The notes beneath the pieces are model-generated. The model saw only the letters and a program-made list of their open reading frames with translations. It was not told the origin of the DNA and did no database searches. Shown piece by piece: positions 10,601 through 22,490 of a stretch of 64,000 nucleotides of DNA. This DNA is from Euonymus europaeus (taxonomy: Eukaryota > Streptophyta > Magnoliopsida > Celastrales > Celastraceae). Where the stretch lies: contig OY756972.1 in the NCBI GenBank assembly GCA_963580455.1, positions 1,627,001 through 1,691,000 of the forward strand, given 5' to 3'. Each line of letters starts with the position of its first letter. Position 1 is the stretch's first letter. Made by a program: the position numbers and the translations under genes.

Positions 10601-11344
10601 CGGTTTTATGAATATCGGTTGACTCCGAGTTCTGAATTCGGTGATTTTTAGCTTGATTTCACACTACTTTTCGAGCTCTACAATCCCGGGTTTTCGGATT
10701 TCGATTTCAGAACTCGTGGCTAGTAGGTCTCGTTTCACCTAGTTAGCCGCGAAATGTGGTTTCTTTACGTAAACGGTTTTATGAATATCCGTTGACTCCG
10801 AGTTCTGAGTTCGGTGATTTTTAGCTTGATTTCACACTACTTTTCGAGCTCTACGATCCTGGCATTTCGGATTTTGATTTCAGAACTCGTGGCTAGTTGG
10901 TCTCGTTTCGCCTAGTTAGCCGCGAAATGTGGTTTCTTTACGTAAACGGTTTTATGAATATCCGTTGACTCCGAGTTCTGAATTCGGTGATTTTTAGCTT
11001 GATTTCACACTACTTTTCGAGCTCTACAATCCTGGGTTTTCGGATTTCGATTTCAGAACTCGTGACTACTAGGTCTCGTTTCACCTAGTTTGCCGCGAAA
11101 CGTGGTTTCTTTACGTAAACGGTTTTATGAAAATCCGTTGACTCCGAGTTCTGAATTCGGTGATTTTTAGCTTGATTTCACACTACTTTTCGAGCTCTAC
11201 AATCCTGGGTTTTCGGATTTCGATTTCAGAACTCGTGGCTAGTAGGTCTCGTTTCACCTAGTTAGCCGCGAAATGTGGTTTCTTTACGTAAACGGTTTTA
11301 GGAATATCCGTTGACTCCGAGTTCTGAATTCGGTGATTTTTAGC
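7696..11344. repeat. Domain B, second copy of the 22-monomer (3,806-bp) higher-order repeat
   Basis: This is a near-identical repeat of 3,890-7,538, with the same nested 10-mer doubling (CCTGCTTTTT at 7,917 and 9,647; AATCCTGAGA at 8,087 and 9,817). One of the few differences seen is CAATCCCGGG at about 10,687 where the first copy has CAATCCTGGG. Correspondence ends after TTTAGGAATA at 11,297. From about 11,344 this copy continues TAGCTTTATTTC, where the first continues TAGCTTGATTTC. The last two monomers of the first unit (about 7.5-7.7 kb) are therefore not represented here and are replaced by domain C material. Confidence 0.93.
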
Positions 11345-14300
11345 TTTATTTCACACTACTTTTCGAGCTCTACGATCCTGGCGTTTTGGATTTTGATTTC
11401 AGAACTCGTGGCTAGTGGGTCTCGTTTCGCCTAGTTAGCCGCGAAATGTGGTTTCTTTACGTAAACGGTTTTATGAATATCCGTTGACTCCGAGTTCTGA
11501 ATTCGGTGATTTTTAGCTTTATTTCACACTACTTTTCGAGCTCTACGATCCTGGCATTTCGGATTTTGATTTCAGAACTCGTGGCTAGTTGGTCTCGTTT
11601 CGCCTAGTTAGCCGCGAAATGTGGTTTCTTTACGTAAACGGTTTTATGAATATCCGTTGACTCCGAGTTCTGAATTCGGTGATTTTTAGCTTGATTTCAC
11701 ACTACTTTTCGAGCTCTACAATCCTGAGTTTTAGGATTTTGATTTCAGAACTCGTGGCTAGTAGGTCTCGTTTCACCTAGTTAGCCGCGAAATGTGGTTT
11801 CTTTACGTAAACGGTTTTATGAATATCCGTTGACTCCGAGTTCTGAATTCGGTGATTTTTAGCTTGATTTCACACTACTTTTCGAGCTCTACAATCCTGG
11901 TTTTCGGATTTCGATTTCAGAACTCGTGGCTAGTTGGTCTCGTTTCACCTAGTTAGCCGCGAAATGTTATTTCTTTACGTAAACGGTTTTATGAATATCG
12001 GTTGACTCCGAGTTCTGAATTCGGTGATTTTTAGCTTGATTTCACACTACTTTTCGAGCTCTACAATCCTGGGTTTTCGGATTTCGATTTCAGAACTCGT
12101 GGCTAGTAGGTCTCGTTTCACCTAGTTAGCCGCGAAATGTGGTTTCTTTACGTAAACGGTTTTATGAATATCCGTTGACTCCGAGTTCTGAATTCGGTGA
12201 TTTTTAGCTTTATTTCACACTACTTTTCGAGCTCTACGATCCTGGCATTTCGGATTTTGATTTCAGAACTCGTGGCTAGTTGGTCTCGTTTCGCCTAGTT
12301 AGCCGCGAAATGTGGTTTCTTTACGTAAACGGTTTTATGAATATCCGTTGACTCCGAGTTCTGAATTCGGTGATTTTTAGCTTGATTTCACACTACTTTT
12401 CGAGCTCTATAATCCCGGGTTTTCGGATTTCGATTTCAGAACTCGTGGCTACTAGGTCTCGTTTCACCTAGTTTGCCGCGAAATGTGGTTTCTTTACGTA
12501 AACGGTTTTATGAATATCCGTTGACTCCGAGTTCTGAATTCGGTGATTTTTAGCTTGATTTCACACTACTTTTCGAGCTCTACAATCCTGGGTTTTCGGA
12601 TTTCGATTTCAGAACTCGTGGCTAGTAGGTCTCGTTTCACCTAGTTAGCCGCGAAATGTGGTTTCTTTACGTAAACGGTTTTATGAATATCGGTTGACTC
12701 CGAGTTCTGAATTCGGTGATTTTTAGCTTGATTTCACACTACTTTTCGAGCTCTACAATCCTGGGTTTTCGGATTTCGATTTCAGAACTCGTGGCTAGTA
12801 GGTCTCGTTTCACCTAGTTAGCCGCGAAATGTGGTTTCTTTACGTAAACGGTTTTATGAATATCCGTTGACTCCGAGTTCTGAGTTCGGTGATTTTTAGC
12901 TTGATTTCACACTACTTTTCGAGCTCTACGATCCTGGCATTTCGGATTTTGATTTCAGAACTCGTGGCTAGTTGGTCTCGTTTCGCCTAGTTAGCCGCGA
13001 AATGTGGTTTCTTTACGTAAACGGTTTTATGAATATCCGTTGACTCCGAGTTCTGAATTCGGTGATTTTTAGCTTGATTTCACACTACTTTTCGAGCTCT
13101 ACAATCCTGGGTTTTCGGATTTCGATTTCAGAACTCGTGGCTACTAGGTCTCGTTTCACCTAGTTTGCCGCGAAACGTGGTTTCTTTACGTAAACGGTTT
13201 TATGAAAATCCGTTGACTCCGAGTTCTGAATTCGGTGATTTTTAGCTTGATTTCACAATACTTTTCGAGCTCTACAATCCTGGGTTTTCGGATTTCGATT
13301 TCAGAACTCGTGGCTAGTAGGTCTCGTTTCACCTAGTTAGCCGCGAAATGTGGTTTCTTTACGTAAACGGTTTTAGGAATATCCGTTGACTCCGAGTTCT
13401 GAATTCGGTGATTTTTAGCTTTATTTCACACTACTTTTCGAGCTCTACGATCCTGGCGTTTTGGATTTTGATTTCAGAACTCGTGGCTAGTGGGTCTCGT
13501 TTCGCCTAGTTAGCCGCGAAATGTGGTTTCTTTACGTAAACGGTTTTATGAATATCCGTTGACTCCGAGTTCTGAATTCGGTGATTTTTAGCTTTATTTC
13601 ACACTACTTTTCGAGCTCTACGATCCTGGCATTTCGGATTTTGATTTCAGAACTCGTGGCTAGTTGGTCTCGTTTCGCCTAGTTAGCCGCGAAATGTGGT
13701 TTCTTTACGTAAACGGTTTTATGAATATCCGTTGACTCCGAGTTCTGAATTCGGTGATTTTTAGCTTGATTTCACACTACTTTTCGAGCTCTACAATCCT
13801 GAGTTTTAGGATTTTGATTTCAGAACTCGTGGCTAGTAGGTCTCGTTTCACCTAGTTAGCCGCGAAATGTGGTTTCTTTACGTAAACGGTTTTATGAATA
13901 TCCGTTGACTCCGAGTTCTGAATTCGGTGATTTTTAGCTTGATTTCACACTACTTTTCGAGCTCTACAATCCTGGGTTTTCGGATTTCGATTTCAGAACT
14001 CGTGGCTAGTTGGTCTCGTTTCACCTAGTTAGCCGCGAAATGTTATTTCTTTACGTAAACGGTTTTATGAATATCGGTTGACTCCGAGTTCTGAATTCGG
14101 TGATTTTTAGCTTGATTTCACACTACTTTTCGAGCTCTACAATCCTGGGTTTTCGGATTTCGATTTCAGAACTCGTGGCTAGTAGGTCTCGTTTCACCTA
14201 GTTAGCCGCGAAATGTGGTTTCTTTACGTAAACGGTTTTATGAATATCCGTTGACTCCGAGTTCTGAATTCGGTGATTTTTAGCTTTATTTCACACTACT

Positions 14301-14740
14301 TTTCGAGCTCTACGATCCTGGCATTTCGGATTTTGATTTCAGAACTCGTGGCTAGTTGGTCTCGTTTCGCCTAGTTAGCCGCGAAATGTGGTTTCTTTAC
14401 GTAAACGGTTTTATGAATATCCGTTGACTCCGAGTTCTGAATTCGGTGATTTTTAGCTTGATTTCACACTACTTTTCGAGCTCTATAATCCCGGGTTTTC
14501 GGATTTCGATTTCAGAACTCGTGGCTACTAGGTCTCGTTTCACCTAGTTTGCCGCGAAATGTGGTTTCTTTACGTAAACGGTTTTATGAATATCCGTTGA
14601 CTCCGAGTTCTGAATTCGGTGATTTTTAGCTTGATTTCACACTACTTTTCGAGCTCTACAATCCTGGGTTTTCGGATTTCGATTTCAGAACTCGTGGCTA
14701 GTAGGTCTCGTTTCACCTAGTTAGCCGCGAAATGTGGTTT
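10600..14740. repeat. Domain C: 12-mer (2,075-bp) higher-order repeat, about two copies
   Basis: Markers repeat at 2,075-2,076 bp: TGAGTTCGGT (10,806 and 12,881), TTTAGGAAT (11,297 and 13,372), GCGTTTTGGA (11,381 and 13,456) and CTCTATAATCCCGGG (12,405 and 14,481). The odd base comes from a single missing G in CAATCCTGGTTTTCGG near 11,891 of copy one, which copy two (near 13,975) has intact. The domain overlaps the end of domain B, so the second 22-mer copy served as part of the template. A further CTCTATAATCCCGGG at 14,827 lies two monomers beyond the last marker. Confidence 0.88.
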
Positions 14741-16420
14741 CTTTACGTAAACGGTTTTATGAATATCCGTTGACTCCGAGTTCTGAATTCGGTGATTTTT
14801 AGCTTGATTTCACACTACTTTTCGAGCTCTATAATCCCGGGTTTTCGGATTTCGATTTCAGAACTCGTGGCTACTAGGTCTCGTTTCACCTAGTTAGCCG
14901 CGAAATGTGGTTTCTTTACGTAAACGGTTTTATGAATATCCGTTGACTCCGAGTTATGAATTCGGTGATTTTTAGCTTGATTTCACACTACTTTTCGAGC
15001 TCCACAATCCTGAGATTTCGGATTTTGATTTCAGAACTCGTGGCTAGTTGGTCTCGTTTCACCTAGTTAGCCGCGAAATGTGGTTTCTTTGCGTAAACGG
15101 TTTTATGAATATCCGTTGACTCCGAGTTATGAATTCGGTGATTTTTAGCTTGATTTCACACTACTTTTCGAGCTCCACAATCCTGAGATTTCGGATTTCG
15201 ATTTCAGAACTCGTGGCTAGTAGGTCTCGTTTCACCTAGTTAGCCGCGAAATGTGGTTTCTTTACGTAAACGGTTTTATGAATATCCGTTGACTCCGAGT
15301 TCTGAATTCGGTGATTTTTAGCTTGATTTCACACTACTTTTCGAGCTCTACGATCCTGGGTTTCGGATTTTGATTTCAGAACTCGTGGCTAGTTGGTCTC
15401 GTTTCACCTAGTTAGCCGCGAAATGTGGTTTCTTTGCGTAAACGGTTTTATGAATATCCGTTGACTCCGAGTTCTGAATTCGGTGATTTTGAGCTTGATT
15501 TCACACTACTTTTCGAGCTCTACAATCCTGGGTTTTCGGATTTCGATTTCAGAACTCGTGGCTAGTAGGTCTCGTTTCACCTAGTTTGCCGCGAAATGTG
15601 GTTTCTTTACGTAAACGGTTTTATGACTATCCGTTGACTCCGAGTTCTGAATTCGGTGATTTTTAGCTTGATTTCACACTACTTTTCGAGCTCTACAATC
15701 CTGGGTTTTCGGATTTCGATTTCAGAACTCGTGGCTAGTAGGTCTCGTTTCATCTAGTTTGCCGCGAAATGTGGTTTCTTTACGTAAACGGTTTTATGAA
15801 TATCCGTTGACTCCGAGTTCCGAATTCGGTGATTTTTAGCTTGATTTCACACTACTTTTCGAGCTCTACAATCCTGAGTTTTCGGATTTCGATTTCAGAA
15901 CTTGTGGCTAGTAGGTGTCGTTTCACCTAGTTTGCCGCGAAATGTGATTTCTTTACGTAAACGGTTTTATGAATATCGGTTGACTCCGAGTTCTGAATTC
16001 GGTGATTTTTAGCTTGATTCCACACTACTTTTCGAGCTCTACAATCTTGGGTTTTCGGATTTCGATTTCAGAACTCGTGGCTAGTAGGTCTCGTTTCACC
16101 TAGTTAGCCGCGAAATGTGGTTTCTTTACGTAAACGGTTTTATGAATATCCGTTGACTCCGAGTTCTGAATTCGGTGATTTTTAGCTTTATTTCACACTA
16201 CTTTTCGAGCTCTACGATCCTGGCGTTTTGGATTTTGATTTCAGAACTCGTGGCTAGTGGGTCTCGTTTCGCCTAGTTAGCCGCGAAATGTGGTTTCTTT
16301 ACGTAAACGGTTTTATGAATATCCGTTGACTCCGAGTTCTGAATTCGGTAATTTTTAGCTTGATTTCACACTACTTTTCAAGCTCTACGATTATGGAGTT
16401 TCGGATTTAGATTTCAGAAC
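14740..16420. repeat. Mixed monomers between domains C and D
   Basis: About ten monomers with no clean two-copy structure by eye. Two monomers carry GAGTTATGAATTCGG (about 14,950 and 15,123) in place of GAGTTCTG. A monomer near 15,355 has lost one base (GATCCTGGGTTTCGG). The TTTGCGTAAAC / GATTTTGAGC / TATGACTATCC cassette appears at 15.43-15.63 kb. GCGTTTTGG at 16,223 with CTAGTGGG links to domain C, where the same variant sits at 11,381 and 13,456. Confidence 0.8.
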
Positions 16421-18500
16421 TCGTGGCTAGTTGGTCTCGTTTTACCTAGTTAGCCGCGAAATGTTATTTCTTTACGTAAACGGTTTTATGAATATCCGTT
16501 GACTCCGAGTTCTGAATTCGGTAATTTTTAGCTTGATTTCACACTACTTTTCAAGCTCTACGATTATGGAGTTTCGGATTTAGATTTCAGAACTCGTGGC
16601 TAGTGGGTCTCGTTTTACCTAGTTAGCCGCGAAATGTTATTTCTTTACGTAAACGGTTTTATGAATATCGGTTGACTCCGAGTTCTGAATTCGGTGATTT
16701 TTAGCTTGATTTCACACTACTTTTCGAGCTCTACAATCCTGGGTTTTCGGATTTCGATTTCAGAACTCGTGGCTAGTTGGTCTCGTTTCACCTAGTTAGC
16801 CGCGAAATGTGGTTTCTTTACGTAAACGGTTTTATGAATATCCGTTGACTCCGAGTTCTGAATTCGGTGATTTTTAGCTTGATTTCACACTACTTTTCGA
16901 GCTCTACAATCCTGGATTTTCGGATTTCGATTTCAGAACTCGTGGCTAGTAGGTCTCGTTTCACCTAGTTAGCCGCGAAATGTGGTTTCTTTACGTAAAC
17001 GGTTTTATGAATATCCGTTGACTCCGAGTTCTGAATTCGGTGATTTTTAGCTTGATTTCACACTACTTTTCGAGCTCTACGATCCTGGAATTTTGGATTT
17101 TGATTTCAGAACTCGTGGCTAGTTGGTCTCGTTTCACCTAGTTAGCCGCGAAATGTGGTTTCTTTGCGTAAACGGTTTTATGAATATCCGTTGACTCCGA
17201 GTTCTGAATTCGGTGATTTTGAGCTTGATTTCACACTACTTTTCGAGCTCTACAATCCTGGATTTTCGGATTTCGATTTCAGAACTCGTGGCTAGTAGGT
17301 CTCGTTTCACCTAGTTTGCCGCGAAATGTCGTTTCTTTACGTAAACGGTTTTATGACTATCCGTTGACTCCGAGTTCTGAATTCGGTGATTTTTAGCTTG
17401 ATTTCACACTACTTTTCGAGCTCTACGATTATGGAGTTTCGGATTTTGATTTCAGAACTCGTGGCTAGTTGGTCTCGTTTCACCTAGTTAGCCGCGAAAT
17501 GTGGTTTCTTTACGTAAACGGTTTTATGAATATCCGTTGACTCCGAGTTCTGAATTCGGTGATTTTTAGCTTGATTTCACACTACTTTTCAAGCTCTACG
17601 ATTATGGAGTTTCGGATTTAGATTTCAGAACTCGTGGCTAGTTGGTCTCGTTTTACCTAGTTAGCCGCGAAATGTTATTTCTTTACGTAAACGGTTTTAT
17701 GAATATCGGTTGACTCCGAGTTCTGAATTCGGTGATTTTTAGCTTGATTTCACACTACTTTTCGAGCTCTACAATCCTGGGTTTTCGGATTTCGATTTCA
17801 TAACTCGTGGCTAGTTGGTCTCGTTTCACCTAGTTAGCCGCGAAATGTGGTTTCTTTACGTAAACGGTTTTATGAATATCCGTTGACTCCGAGTTCTGAA
17901 TTCGGTGATTTTTAGCTTGATTTCACACTACTTTTCGAGCTCTACAATCCTGGATTTTCGGATTTCGATTTCAGAACTCGTGGCTAGTAGGTCTCGTTTC
18001 ACCTAGTTAGCCGCGAAATGTGGTTTCTTTACGTAAACGGTTTTATGAATATCCGTTGACTCCGAGTTCTGAATTCGGTGATTTTTAGCTTGATTTCACA
18101 CTACTTTTCGAGCTCTACGATCCTGGAATTTTGGATTTTGATTTCAGAACTCGTGGCTAGTTGGTCTCGTTTCACCTAGTTAGCCGCGAAATGTGGTTTC
18201 TTTGCGTAAACGGTTTTATGAATATCCGTTGACTCCGAGTTCTGAATTCGGTGATTTTGAGCTTGATTTCACACTACTTTTCGAGCTCTACAATCCTGGA
18301 TTTTCGGATTTCGATTTCAGAACTCGTGGCTAGTAGGTCTCGTTTCACCTAGTTTGCCGCGAAATGTCGTTTCTTTACGTAAACGGTTTTATGACTATCC
18401 GTTGACTCCGAGTTCTGAATTCGGTGATTTTTAGCTTGATTTCACACTACTTTTCGAGCTCTACGATTATGGAGTTTTGGATTTTGATTTCAGAACTCGT
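16420..18500. repeat. Domain D: 6-mer (1,038-bp) higher-order repeat in two copies
   Basis: TAGATTTCAG variants (16,581 and 17,619) and GATCCTGGAATTTTGG (17,081 and 18,119) recur at exactly 1,038 bp, six monomers. Both copies share ATGTTATTTC with ATATCGGTTG, and the cassette TTTGCG / GATTTTGAGC / TGTCGTTTC / TATGACTATCC (17.16-17.37 and 18.20-18.41 kb). Copy two has a private change, TTTCATAACTCG, near 17,798. Confidence 0.9.
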
Positions 18501-21050
18501 GGCTAGTTGGTCTCGTTTCACCAAGTTAGCCGCGAAATGTGGTTTCTTTACGTAAACGGTTTTATGAATATCCGTTGACTCCGAGTTCTGAATTCGGTGA
18601 TTTTTAGCTTGATTTCACACTACTTTTCAAGCTCTACGATTATGGAGTTTCGGATTTCGATTTCAGAACTCGTGGCTAGTTGGTCTCGTTTCACCTAGTT
18701 AGCCGCGAAATGTGGTTTCTTTACGTAAACGGTTTTATGAATATCCGTTGACTCCGAGTTCTGAATTCGGAGATTTTTAGCTTGCTTTAACACTACTTTT
18801 CGAGCTCTACAATCTTAGGTTTTCGGATTTCGATTTCAGAACTCGTGGCTAGTTGGTCTCGTTTCACCTAGTTAGCCGCGAAATGTGGTTTCTTTACGTA
18901 AACGGTTTTATGAATATCCGTTGACTTCGAGTTCTGAATTCGGTGATTTTTAGCTTGATTTCACACTACTTTTCGAGCTCTACAATCCTGGATTTTCGGA
19001 TTTCGATTTCAGAACTCGTGGCTAGTAGGTCTCGTTTCACCTAGTTAGCCGCGAAATGTGGTTTCTTTACGTAAACGGTTTTATGAATATCCGTTGACTC
19101 CGAGTTCTGAATTCGGTGATTTTTAGCTTTATTTCACACTACTTTTCGAGCTCTACGATTATGGAGTTTCGGATTTTGATTTCAGAACTCGTGGCTAGTT
19201 GGTCTCGTTTCACCTAGTTAGCCGCGAAATGTGGTTTCTTTACGTAAACGGTTTTATGAATATCCGTTGACTCCGAGTTCTGAATTCGGTGATTTTTAGC
19301 TTTATTTCACACTACTTTTCGAGCTCTACGATTATGGAGTTTCGGATTTTGATTTCAGAACTCGTGGCTAGTTGGTCTCGTTTCACCTAGTTAGCCGCGA
19401 AATGTGGTTTCTTTACGTAAACGGTTTTATGAATATCCGTTGACTCCGAGTTCTGAATTCGGTGATTTTTAGCTTGATTTCACACTACTTTTCGAGCTCT
19501 ACAATCTTGGCGTTTCAGATTTTGATTTCAGAAATTGTGGCTAGTAGGTCTCGATTCACCTATTTAGCCGCGAAATGTGGTTTCTTTACGTAAACGGTTT
19601 TATGAATATCCGTTGACTCCGAGTTCTGAATTCGGTGATTTTTAGCTTGATTTCACACTACTTTTCGAGCTCTACGATTATGGAGTTTCGGATTTTGATT
19701 TCAGAACTCGTGGCTAGTTGGTCTCGTTTCACCTAGTTAGCCGCGAAATGTGGTTTCTTTACGTAAACGGTTTTATGAATATCCGTTGACTCCGAGTTCT
19801 GAATTCGGTGATTTTGAGCTTGATTTCACACTACTTTTCGAGCTCTACAATCCTGGATTTTCGGATTTCGATTTCAGAACTCGTGGCTAGTAGGTCTCGT
19901 TTCACCTATTTAGCCGCGAAATGTGGTTTCTTTACGTAAACGGTTTTATGAATATCCGTTGACTCCGAGTTCTGAATTCGGTGATTTTTAGCTTGATTTC
20001 ACACTACTTTTCGAGCTCTACGATCCTGGAATTTTGGATTTTGATTTCAGAACTCGTGGCTAGTTGGTCTCGTTTCACCTAGTTAGCCGCGAAATGTGGT
20101 TTCTTTGCGTAAACGGTTTTATGAATATCCGTTGACTCCGAGTTCTGAATTCGGTGATTTTGAGCTTGATTTCACACTACTTTTCGAGCTCTACAATCCT
20201 GGATTTTCGGATTTCGATTTCAGAACTCGTGGCTAGTAGGTCTCGTTTCACCTAGTTTGCCGCGAAATGTCGTTTCTTTACGTAAACGGTTTTATGACTA
20301 TCCGTTGACTCCGAGTTCTGAATTCGGTGATTTTTAGCTTGATTTCACACTACTTTTCGAGCTCTACGATTATGGAGTTTTGGATTTTGATTTCAGAACT
20401 CGTGGCTAGTTGGTCTCGTTTCACCTAGTTAGCCGCGAAATGTGGTTTCTTTACGTAAACGGTTTTATGAATATCCGTTGACTCCGAGTTCTGAATTCGG
20501 TGATTTTTAGCTTGATTTCACACTACTTTTCAAGCTCTACGATTATGGAGTTTCGGATTTCGATTTCAGAACTCGTGGCTAGTTGGTCTCGTTTCACCTA
20601 GTTAGCCGCGAAATGTGGTTTCTTTACGTAAACGGTTTTATGAATATCCGTTGACTCCGAGTTCTGAATTCGGAGATTTTTAGCTTGCTTTAACACTACT
20701 TTTCGAGCTCTACAATCTTAGGTTTTCGGATTTCGATTTCAGAACTCGTGGCTAGTTGGTCTCGTTTCACCTAGTTAGCCGCGAAATGTGGTTTCTTTAC
20801 GTAAACGGTTTTATGAATATCCGTTGACTCCGAGTTCTGAATTCGGTGATTTTTAGCTTGATTTCACACTACTTTTCGAGCTCTACAATCCTGGATTTTC
20901 GGATTTCGATTTCAGAACTCGTGGCTAGTAGGTCTCGTTTCACCTAGTTAGCCGCGAAATGTGGTTTCTTTACGTAAACGGTTTTATGAATATCCGTTGA
21001 CTCCGAGTTCTGAATTCGGTGATTTTTAGCTTGATTTCACACTACTTTTC
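17700..21050. repeat. Domain E: 11-mer (1,903-bp) spacing
   Basis: GATCCTGGAATTTTGG (18,119 and 20,022) and AGATTTTTAGCTTGCTTTAA (18,771 and 20,674) recur 1,903 bp apart, eleven monomers. The cassette TTTGCG to TATGACTATCC follows at 18.20-18.41 and 20.10-20.31 kb. A monomer of the CTTGGCGTTTCAG type first appears at 19,506 and recurs at 21,928 (2,422 bp, fourteen monomers). That type is later common in the 33-43 kb region. Confidence 0.82.
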
Positions 21051-22490
21051 AAGCTCTACGATTATGGAGTTTCGGATTTCGATTTCAGAACTCGTGGCTA
21101 GTTGGTCTCGTTTCACCTAGTTAGCCGCGAAATGTGGTTTCTTTACGTAAACGGTTTTATGAATATCCGTTGACTCCGAGTTCTGAATTCGGTGATTTTT
21201 AGCTTGGTTTCACACTACTTTTCGAGCTCTAGAATCTTAGGTTTTCGGATTTCGATTTCAGAACTCGTGGCTAGTAGGTCTCGTTTCACCTAGTTAGCCG
21301 CGAAATGTGGTTTCTTTACGTAAACGGTTTTATGAATATCCGTTGACTCCGAGTTCTGAATTCGGTGATTTTTAGCTTGATTTCACACTACTTTTTGAGC
21401 TCTACAATCCTGGATTTTCGGATTTCGATTTCAGAACTCGTGGCTAGTAGGTCTCGTTTCACCTAGTTAGCCGCGAAATGTGGTTTCTTTACGTAAACGG
21501 TTTTATGAATATCCGTTGACTCCGAGTTCTGAATTCGGTGATTTTTAGCTTTATTTCACACTACTTTTCGAGCTCTACGATTATGGAGTTTCGGATTTTG
21601 ATTTCAGAACTCGTGGCTAGTTGGTCTCGTTTCACCTAGTTAGCCACGAAATGTGGTTTCTTTACGTAAACGGTTTTATGAATATCCGTTGACTCCGAGT
21701 TCTGAATTCGGTGATTTTTAGCTTGATTTCACACTACTTTTCGAGCTCTACGATTATGGAGTTTCGGATTTTGATTTCAGAACTCGTGGCTAGTTGGTCT
21801 CGTTTCACCTAGTTAGCCGCGAAATGTGGTTTCTTTACGTAAACGGTTTTATGAATATCCGTTGACTCCGAGTTCTGAATTCGGTGATTATTAGCTTGAT
21901 TTCACACTACTTTTCGAGCTCTACAATCTTGGCGTTTCAGATTTTGATTTCAGAACTTGTGGCTAGTAGGTCTCGATTCACCTATTTAGCCGCGAAATGT
22001 GGTTTCTTTACGTAAACGGTTTTATGAATATCCGTTGACTCCGAGTTCTGAATTCGGTGATTTTTAGCTTGATTTCACACTACTTTTCGAGCTGTACAAT
22101 CCTGGGTTTTCGGATTTCGATTTCAGAACTCGTGGCTAATAGGTCTCGTTTCACCTAGTTAGCCGCGAAATGTGGTTTCTTTACGTAAACGGTTTTATGA
22201 ATATCCGTTGACTCCGAGTTCTGAATTCGGTGATTTTGAGCTTGATTTCACACTACTTTTCGAGCTCTACAATCCTGGGTTTTCGGATTTCGATTTCAGA
22301 ACTCGTGGCTAGTAGGTCTCGTTTCACCTAGTTTGCCGCGAAATGTCGTTTCTTTACGTAAACGGTTTTATGACTATCCGTTGACTCCGAGTTCTGAATT
22401 CGGTGATTTTTAGCTTGATTTCACACTAATTTTCGAGCTCTACGATTATGGAGTTTCGGATTTCGATTTCAGAACTCGTGGCTAGTTGGT
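21050..22490. repeat. Mixed monomers between domains E and F
   Basis: About eight monomers of several subtypes: CTTAGGTTTT, CCTGGATTTT, TATGGAGTTT, CTTGGCGTTTCAG (21,928) and a GAGCTGTACAATCC monomer near 22,090. A CpG-transition variant TAGCCACG occurs at 21,646. The run CTTGGCG, then GCTGTAC, then GATTTTGAGC, then TGTCGTTTC, then TATGACTATCC seen here at 21.9-22.4 kb is the same order found repeatedly between 33 and 43 kb. Confidence 0.8.
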
